Below are positions 7,350 to 12,936 of a stretch of DNA of 12,936 nt, one piece after another. This DNA comes from Acanthamoeba sp. SK_2022b (Eukaryota; Discosea; Longamoebia; Acanthamoebidae). Both the position numbers and the translations under genes were made by a program. The stretch lies in assembly GCA_027943245.1 (NCBI GenBank), contig JANDJZ010000410.1, positions 1 through 12,936 of the forward strand. The letters run 5' to 3'. Under the pieces are notes generated by a model. The model was given only the letters and a program-made list of their open reading frames with translations, had not been told where the DNA came from and did not search any database. Position 1 is the first letter of the stretch. Each line of letters opens with the position of its first letter.

Positions 7350-7971
7350 CCTTGCTCAAAGCTTCTTCCACTGGGGCTGCTTGAGCATCCATTTCACCAG
7401 CACTTTTGGGTCTCTGCACTCAGTGACCATTGATGGAATTCTGCTGGTTGACTGGGTGGGTGGTAGCTTGTCTTTATCCATGTTGTTTGTCTGGCACTGG
7501 GCAACTATGAGAAATGATTTTTGGAGGCCCCTTCAACTTATAAGGCCCCAGGGTGGCCAATCAGAATTTTTGTGGACCAGCAGCCAATTGGAGTTTCACT
7601 GTCATTTAAGTTTCCTACCTTGTTTCATCAACTTTTTTTCTGTTTTTGATTGGTTAGCTGTGATGTTTGTGGTTGCATTCCACCACTTCAGCAGTACCTT
7701 TTCTCTCCTTTCTCAAGTGTACACCACTCACAAACCCCATGCAGGCTTCTGATAGGTAATCATCTACTTGTGTACCTTGGCTTTTGATATAAATGTTGAG
7801 TTTCTATCAAATAGAGCTACATCTAATTTGAATTATGTATTATCTATTATGCAATGCATAAACAATCATATCTTCTCTTGCACTGATTTTGCTCACATTT
7901 TGATGTTGCAATTCCATCATGTATGTGTACATGGTCCACATTGGATTTGTAATTGGCTTTTCTATGACCAG
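7350..7971. other. Ambiguous stretch between relic exons
   Basis: Both strands have open text here and neither is convincing. Plus 7347-7752 translates to Phe/Ser/Leu-rich sequence. The minus strand has short coherent phrases (STSRIPSMVTECRDPKVLVK near 7405-7465, and AQAAPVEEALSKGPEQQDTW near 7325-7385). The part at 7780-7971 is AT-rich, carries one palindromic motif copy (7918-7934), and ends in a good plus-strand acceptor (GGCTTTTCTATGACCAG at 7971), so it is best read as intron. Confidence 0.3.
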
Positions 7972-9490
7972 GTTGGGATGCTCAGCAACAATGATGACAT
8001 AGATTGGACTCACTTTACCCCTGCTATAACTGATTCTTTGTTGACATCAACACCAGAAGACACCACTGACAAGACCCCAGCACAAGCAGTGCTCATGATA
8101 CCTCTGCATGTCACAGGCAGTGTCACACCAATGGTTGAGGACAATTATGGATCACCAGCCACTTTTAAGCCAAATGTACTATGTCAACCATAAGCACATG
8201 TGTTGTGTTGCTTTCCTGATGGCCTATGGTTTCTTGGAATCCAAGATGGCCAATTTCTGAAACGATGATACCTTGCAAATGGGGAGGTTGTCTACAGATG
8301 CTACTGCTTGTGCTTGTGCTTGGATTGAGTTGTATGCCCATTTGGTACAGTATCCTCTTCCTGAACCCATCACATTCATGTATGCAATACCATTTCCTGT
8401 TCTTCTCCAAGTTATAATCAATTCATTTGTGTTTGTTTTTTATCACATATGTACACAATCAATTTCTCATGAATTCTCCTACATGTCATCAATGATGCCT
8501 GCCCATGATTGTAACCAAGGATCACCTCTACAAGCTCTATTGCAGAGCAATGATGTAGCAGGGCTACCAAAACAATGGTCTTTTTAGCCATCAACATTCT
8601 TTAAGCTCTTTCACACTGAGCACAAGAATGTCCAGTTTCCCAAGTTCTGTCCTGGGCCTGTGTAGCATATGTGCATCAAAACAATTTACTGATTAATCAG
8701 CGCATGACAACAGCACAGAGGGCCAAGCTGAAGAAGCAAAAGTTTGAGCATTTGCACCTTATTGAAAAGGAGCGCAAGATGTATCACCTTCATCAGCAGG
8801 AAGCAAGCACTGATCCTGGTGGTGTCTTCTCTGTGATTATACCTGGAAGGACCTTCTCAAGCTGGGCATTCATGGTTTCATCAACCATGGCCTCAAGGAT
8901 GCTTGCTTTATTTACATCAGGGTCAGTTTGGCTGTGGCCCAGACTTTGCCCTCAAGACCTGGCTGGACCCTTATATCCAAAGTGTGAAGGGCACCTCATG
9001 CCCACATATATTCTGCTTCACTCATGGTGATGATGGAAGGGTGAAGCTGAAAACCAAGGACTACCACTCCAGTTCCTCAGCTTGGATGGGCCCCTACCCT
9101 TTCCTTGCGTCATGTCCCACTGATGGCCCTATCCCCCTAGTTCCTGCTCAGCTTGATCCAACCACTCTCAAGGATACCCTGCATGCCCTCACAGGCCTCA
9201 ACAGCTGTGCTCAGCTCCAGGCCTCTTATGAGCACATGGTATCTCTCTTCAATAATCCTCCTCATGAGCACCTACTTTTTGAATCAATTTCTGTGGATGC
9301 TGCTTCTCAAGCCCATGATACTATTCCTGCTGCGCCTCTTGACCCACCTTACTGTGCTGGCCTCACCCTGACAGGCAAGGTCACCTGTGATCTCACCACT
9401 GATAAGCCTGATGATGGTGCCATAATAGCAGTGTCTGGTGAAAATGGAAGTGTTTGGCTTGGCTTGGTGAAGCGCACTACAAGGGCCTGA
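7972..9490 (+). pseudogene. Decayed transposase-like gene of a repeat-associated eukaryotic family
   Basis: Coherent plus-strand pieces occur in the order expected of one protein, but in different frames: DDIDWTHFTPAITDSLLTS (from 7987); MYYVNHKHMCCVAFLMAYGF (from 8174, stop at 8258); ATACACAWIELYAHLVQYPL (from about 8300); VTKDHLYKLYCRAMM then an in-frame TAG (8556) and QGYQNNGLF; STFFKLFHTEHKNVQFPKF (from 8591); CSICASKQF (Cys pair, about 8660); EHLHLIEKERKMYHLHQQEA (from about 8749); SVII. Then KDLLKLGIHGFINHGLKDAC and FIYIR (8847-8921), and a long C-terminal frame. From memory, this order (Cys pair, 'HL..I..ER..Y', 'SIIxDGMxQ', 'GfinHG', a C-terminal 'TWL.PYI' region) resembles uncharacterised transposon-encoded proteins of sponges, cnidarians and protists, possibly of the DUF7869 kind. 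The DGMxQ box is degraded (PGRTF), and the segment between FIYIR and ALKTWL appears deleted. The copy is not functional. Confidence 0.45.
8915..9490 (+). pseudogene. C-terminal open frame of the transposase-like relic
   Basis: This is the longest uninterrupted coding text in the island. It reads GQFGCGPDFALKTWLDPYIQ, SVKGTSCPHIFCFTHGDDGR, VKLKTKDYHSSSSAWMGPYP, FLASCPTDGPIPLVPAQLDP, then a helical region (LKDTLHALTGLNSCAQLQAS) and a Thr/Asp-rich end (TLTGKVTCDLTTDKPDDGAI), to the TGA at 9488-9490. The preceding text (FIYIR, ending at 8921) is one frame over, with TTTACATCAG|G at the junction; this is either a one-base slip or a splice acceptor. 'F.HG.DGRV.L..K' and 'PFLASCP..GPIPLVP' are the most conserved-looking blocks. 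The stop lies only 76 bases from the stop of the convergent GC-rich gene at 9566, and the composition change falls in that gap. Confidence 0.45.
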
Positions 9491-9551
9491 ATCTTCCTCG
9501 TATAATGTGATAGGGCCCAGATGGGATGCATCTGTGTACATAACTCTGTAA

Positions 9552-9564
9552 CGAGGCTTCCTCG
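9552..9564. terminator. Short hairpin just after the stop of the right-hand gene
   Basis: CGAGG-CTT-CCTCG forms a 5-bp stem with a 3-nt loop, two bases beyond the TAG of the minus-strand gene (9568-9566). Nothing shows that it acts in 3'-end formation. No clear AATAAA is seen on the minus strand between 9566 and 9400, so the poly(A) site of that gene may lie inside the AT-rich island. Confidence 0.25.
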
Positions 9565-9565
9565 A

Positions 9566-10128
9566 CTAGTGGGGCGGCGTGGTCGGGGCGGCGTCTCCCG
9601 AGGGCAGGGCCCAGATGTCCTCCTCTTCCTCTTGGTGGTCGTGGTGATCGCCACCGTTGGCGGCGGTAGTCGTGGTCCTTGCGACGACAACTCGATTGAC
9701 GATGATCTCACCGGTGGCCGGGTTGACGATGGGCAGCGTGGCGTGGCCCGGCAGGCGGTAGCCCTCCGATTGCGCCACGCGGAGGGCCTCCTCGGGCCAC
9801 CCCGCCACCGCCTCGTCCGAGAGCGGGCCGCCCACCTCCTCTCCGCTCGGCTCGCCTGTTGCCCCACGCGACGCGAGAGGCAAGAGCCAGTCAGCTACTG
9901 AAGCACAGGCGAGGCGGGGGGGGGGGCTTACCGACAACGTTGGCGGGCGAGGCGAGGTCGATCCGGCGGGCCTCGCGGGCCTGGCGCTTCTCGAGCTTCT
10001 TCAGCTTCTTCTTGGCGTTTCGCTGCCTGCGTCGCTCGAGGTCCTGCTTGACCGACTCCGGGACCTGGTCCCTCTCCACCTTCTTTACGTGAATCTTATC
10101 TGCTCGCGCGTGTGTCGTTAGCACACAC

Positions 10129-10189
<61 letters not shown>

Positions 10190-11523
10190 TGGGAGAGGTA
10201 CGGGGGGCGGCTTGGAGGAGGGCGGTGGGGTCGATGCAAGGCGCGTCGGGTTGGGGGAGGTCGGCCGCGGCGGCGCTGGGCCTGGGCTTGGGCGGGGCGC
10301 GCTCGCCGGCCTTGGCAACGACCACCATCTCGCCCATGGGGAGCTCGGACCGGCGATCACGCTCGCGCTTGCGCTGCTTCCGCTCCTGTCGGCGCTTGAG
10401 CCGTCGCTCCTCCTCCTCCCGCTTGGCGGCCTCCTCCTGCTCCCTCCTCCTGCGCTCGGCGTCATCGCGCCGCCTCTTGAGCTCCTCCTCCTGTCGCCTG
10501 GCCGCGGCCAGCCACTCCCGTCTTCGCTCTTCCGAATCGCCTTCGCTTTCGCATTCGTTTTCGTTTTCATTTTCGCGTACGTCTTCGCTTTCGTTCTTTG
10601 TGGCGGCGATCAGGTCCTCCTGCGCGTAGACCTTCTTCTTCTCCCCAAAGTTGATGCGCAGCGACTCCCACACGATGCGCGCGCCGCACCTGGGGCACGG
10701 ACCCGTGGGCTGTCCGGTCCCGTGCGGCGCCACCTCCTGCCAGCAGCTCTTGTGGAACTGCATCACGCAGTCCTTCTCGCACTTGGCCTTCACTCTGCGC
10801 GTGTCGCATGTCTGTGGTCAAACGAGTGCTTGTGCGCGATGCGCGCGTGCGGCGAGTGAGATCGAACCGTTTCTCGTAGTGGAAGATGACGGGGTTCTTG
10901 CAGTCGGCGCGCGCGCAGGCCCACTCCTTGCGTCGCTCGACGCCGCTGAGCATGTCGGCGAAGCGGATGGCGGCCGCCTCGCGTTGCTGCGCCTGTCGCT
11001 GACGATTGAGGATCTGTCGCCGGCTGCTCTCGAGCTGCTTCTGCTGTTCGTCGAGCTGCCTGCGTTGCTCCTGCTCCTCCTTGATCCGACTCACTATGGT
11101 CGCCCGCGGCGGCTTCGTCTTTATCTGCGCAATTGTATTGATTAAAAAGAATAAAATAAGCTGAAAATTAAATAGAAAATTAAAAGAATATTACCGGTCG
11201 ACGGCGTGCGTAGTCGTCGTCCTCGCTCTCATCGGAGCTGTCGTCCATCAACGGCGGCAGCTCGTCGTCCTCGCTGGAGCTGCCGTCCATCAACGGAGGC
11301 AGCTCGTCGTCATCGTCGTCATCGAATTGCGCCTTCGCTCTCGCCTTCGCTTTTGCTTTTTCCTTCGCTTTCGCTTTCGCTTTCGTAGGCTTGGCGCCCG
11401 ACGACCCGGCCAGGCGCGTGGAGGCGGGGGCCTGTCGGTAGTAGCCGTCCTCGTCGTAGTCCTCCTCATCCGTGAAGTCGTCCTCATCTCCCGTGTCATG
11501 CCAGCCCGGCTTCGCATCTGTCG

Positions 11524-11592
<69 letters not shown>

Positions 11593-12742
11593 CCCTCAGC
11601 ACTTTGCCCTGTGCGTGCGTGCGTGTTGTGTGCGTGCGTGCGTGCGTGCGTGTGTGTGTGTGAGAGAGAGAGAGAGAGATACCTCTGCGGTAGCCGTTGA
11701 AGAGTTCGATCTTGACCTTGCCCAGGCTGGGCACGACGCATTCGGCGCCGTCGGTGAAGCCGCGCAGGGCGATGGACGACGCGAGCAGGACCTTGAAGCC
11801 CGTGGTGGTGGGCTGCACGTCGTTGATCTGCATCACGTCGACGTGGTGGCTCATAAGGAAGGTGAGGATGGCCGCCCGGTGGCGCGAGAAGTCGCGGATG
11901 GCGGGCAGCTGGCCGGTGACGATGCTGATCGACTGCTCGTACACGAGCGGCGGGTTGTAGCGGTAGTCGTCGTAGTAGTTGCCCTCCTCCCCGTCGTCGG
12001 CCCGTGCGGTGGACACCAATGATGACGACGAGGATGTTGACGACGACGAAGACGAGGAGGAGGAGAAGGAGGACGACCGCGACGCGGCCTTGGCCGGGAG
12101 GCTCCGTCGTGACGATCCCTCGTCGCTGCTGGGATCGCTGTTGTCCACCAGCGGCGGCAGCTCGTCGTCGTCGTCATCGGCCACATCGTCTTCATCGAGC
12201 AGCGGCGGCGGCTCGTCATCGTCGACATCGACGTCGGCCTCCAGCACAGGAAGCGGCGCCGGCGGGGCGTCGGCCGGGACCGACGACGGGCAGACGCCCG
12301 AGTGGTGTTTGCCGAGGCAGTGGGGGCAGAAGTTGAACGGGTAGACGGGGAAGAAGGACCGGAGCTGTACCAGCATGGGCGACTCCTGGCCGGGCGCGCG
12401 GGAGGGCGGGTGGGCGAGGTCGATGAAGACGTCGGACATGGGCACGCCCTGGAGGTGGCGCTGCCGCACGGCGACGGCGCCCAGCGTCTTGGGCCGAACG
12501 CTGAGCAGGTCGGCCAGCATGTCCGACGGCACCTCCTTGGCGATGAGCGTATAGGTCTTGGGGCGCGCGGAGGGCGGAGCGAGGGTAGTAGGGCGCGTGA
12601 CGGCGTCATTCGTCGCAGATGAAGATGATGCCGGCGCGGATGTAGAAGTAGGAGAAGAAAAAAACGTCGCTGCACCGGCCTGGGCGGTGCGTGAGGCACC
12701 ACCCCTCCTTCTCCTCTTCTTTTGTTTGTTTGATTGCTGCAT
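9566..12742 (-). CDS. 896-aa protein with TTC3/DZIP3-like zinc module, acidic DELPPLxD repeats and basic coiled coil (six exons)
   Basis: Exons are 12742-11683, 11517-11195, 11124-10868, 10794-10202, 10099-9932 and 9855-9566. Introns of 165, 70, 73, 102 and 76 nt are all GT-AG; phases agree throughout, and 2691 nt give 896 codons plus TAG. The ATG at 12742 is the first after an in-frame TGA. Layout: basic N-terminus (KQKKRRRR, 6-13); zinc-knuckle-like C139-x2-C142-x4-H147-x3-C151; DE(L/P)PPLxD motifs near 176, 193, 424 and 438; Ser run (about 224-241); globular part 260-353; Lys/Ala tract (about 398-416); coiled coil about 472-515; zinc ligands C531, C536, C552, C556, H561, C564 (in FHKSCW), C580, C583; acidic then very basic helix 620-697; second basic helix 746-790. 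The C-x4-C, C-x3-C, FHxxCW, CxxC pattern, split by intron 3, resembles the module of TTC3/DZIP3 ubiquitin-ligase-type proteins. Ubiquitin or RNA binding is inference only; I see no TPRs and no separate canonical RING. Confidence 0.72.
10137..10186. repeat. (AC)25 microsatellite in intron 4 of the 896-aa gene
   Basis: A pure AC repeat on the plus strand (TG on the transcribed side) that fills about half of the 102-nt intron 10201-10100. It starts just inside the donor (GTACCTCTCCCACTCG) and is extended by imperfect ACC/ACAC units to about 10122. The tract is stop-free in the host frame (Cys-Val repeats). Confidence 0.95.
11524..11679. repeat. Compound microsatellite in intron 1: AC tract, spacer, GTGC/GT tract, GA tract
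   Basis: On the plus strand, an AC tract (11524-11590, one AA interruption near 11540) is followed by a 16-20 nt spacer, then a GTGC/GT-rich tract (about 11610-11662), then a GA tract (11661-11679). All lie within the 165-nt intron 11682-11518. In the transcript the order is CU-rich next to the donor, CA/CACG-rich, spacer, UG-rich, acceptor, so the CA and UG arms are complementary and could pair along most of the intron. Confidence 0.93.
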
Positions 12743-12753
12743 TCGGAATGCAG
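12737..12753. promoter_or_regulatory. 17-nt inverted repeat spanning the start codon of the 896-aa gene
   Basis: CTGCATTC and GAATGCAG (8-nt arms, one-base centre at 12745) form an exact inverted repeat that contains the minus-strand ATG (12742-12740). In RNA it would be too tight a hairpin to form as such, but it is a good candidate for a dimeric DNA-binding site. Chance is not excluded. Confidence 0.3.
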
Positions 12754-12936
12754 CTACAAGTGGCCAGCCGGCTCAATCGATCCAAGAATCCGAATATTGT
12801 TGATTTTCCCCTGTAGCATTTTCTTTTTCTTTCTCGTACAAGGTTAATTGAAAAGGGATTTTCTTTTGGACCGAAAAGAGCGGGCTTGGGCTGTGTGCAT
12901 GGTTACTACACCGCGAATGATGATCAAGTCCCTGGC
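12754..12936. other. 5' flank of the 896-aa gene; no gene seen
   Basis: On the minus strand this region should carry the promoter and leader. It contains an A/G-rich stretch (GAGAAAGAAAAAGAAAATGC, about 12811-12830), a second one (AAAAGAAAATCCCTTTTC, about 12851-12868), and AATATT at about 12793. No TATA box at a typical distance and no open frame of note are visible on either strand. A divergent gene beyond the right edge cannot be excluded. Confidence 0.3.

Larger units (their letters stand above)
4938..8677. repeat. Dispersed family of palindromic TGCATACATGTATGCA / CATGTACATG motifs
   Basis: Copies of an approximately 15-24 nt imperfect palindrome occur at 4938-4950, 4995-5013, 5618-5635, 5659-5677, 6071-6089, 6121-6135, 6631-6647, 6660-6683, 6968-6983, 7109-7130, 7165-7184, 7918-7934, 8373-8391, 8444-8460 and, more weakly, 7294-7315 and 8663-8677. 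The shared pattern is CATTGCATA(T/C)(A/G)TGTA(C/T), read on either strand. I did not find comparable copies in the flanking genes or in the LINE part. Most copies sit in the inferred introns or within about 60 nt of a candidate splice acceptor of the two relics. What they do is unknown: intron-borne mobile repeats, protein-binding palindromes, and a structural element in pre-mRNA all remain open. Confidence 0.6.

Noticed and set aside
8165..8421. Minus-strand open frames opposite the plus-strand relic
   Set aside because: The plus-strand texts (MYYVNHKHMCC..., ACAWIELYAHL...) are more protein-like and fit the order of one gene.
772..9565. Terminal inverted repeats or target-site duplications bounding the island
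   Set aside because: The ends at about 835-900 and 9480-9565 were compared by eye on both strands and no convincing match was found.
9349..9901. Open frames on both strands across the 9.5-kb boundary
   Set aside because: They cross the composition break between the relic and the GC-rich gene and read as Arg/Pro/Thr noise outside the true exon 6 frame.
10137..10186. Microsatellite arrays considered as CRISPR or telomere-like repeats
   Set aside because: They are pure dinucleotide repeats without spacers, placed inside introns.
9891..10793. A separate 300-codon minus-strand gene
   Set aside because: It merges exons 4 and 5 of the larger gene through the TG-repeat intron (10201-10100) and runs into intron 5; its apparent start is a GTG inside exon 4.
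11327..12344. Plus-strand open frames opposite exons 1 and 2 (Arg/Val-rich, or Asp/Ser-rich)
   Set aside because: These are antisense shadows of GC-rich coding sequence with strong codon bias and microsatellites, with no coherent domain text.
11180..12742. A single-exon 520-codon protein with HTHTRTH and CVCVCV stretches
   Set aside because: The His-Thr/Cys-Val region is an in-frame microsatellite intron (11682-11518), and the frame ends a few codons after the real donor at 11194; splicing gives a phase-consistent 896-codon protein.

Overview
The window looks like nuclear DNA of a microbial eukaryote. Its GC-rich genes carry short GT-AG introns (55-165 nt), long low-complexity acidic, basic and Ser-rich stretches, and CA/TG microsatellites. 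The style resembles an Acanthamoeba-like amoebozoan, but that assignment is an impression. I see no rRNA, tRNA, CRISPR array or bacterial operon.

Three zones are visible. (1) Left flank, 1-771: the 5' part of a GC-rich minus-strand gene for a secreted or membrane protein with a beta-helix (pectin-lyase-like) appearance. Three exons are seen and the gene runs off the left edge. (2) Middle island, about 860-9545: clearly more AT-rich and mostly decayed. It holds a low-complexity stretch, a GGT minisatellite, an orphan minus-strand coding fragment (2020-2262), remnants of a plus-strand non-LTR retrotransposon (endonuclease piece near 2611-2640, reverse-transcriptase piece at 3361-3411), and two divergent blocks of intron-bearing coding relics: minus strand 6940 to 4606 and plus strand 7234 to 9490. 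The plus-strand relic resembles a transposase-like protein group known from repeats of several eukaryotes. A family of imperfect palindromes built on TGCATACATGTATGCA / CATGTACATG recurs about 16 times between 4938 and 8677, mostly in the inferred introns. (3) Right flank, 9566-12742: one GC-rich minus-strand gene of six exons whose splice phases all agree, giving 896 codons. Its product has an N-terminal zinc-knuckle-like motif, repeated acidic DELPPLxD motifs, a lysine/alanine tract, and a zinc module like that of TTC3/DZIP3-type proteins, followed by a very basic coiled coil.

The two flanking genes lie on the same strand, so the island occupies the intergenic space between the stop codon of the right gene and the start of the left gene. 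No metabolic or operon link between the genes is visible. The points most worth checking are the intronic palindrome family, the divergent relics as one possible large mobile element, and the two microsatellite introns of the 896-aa gene, both multiples of three and free of stops.
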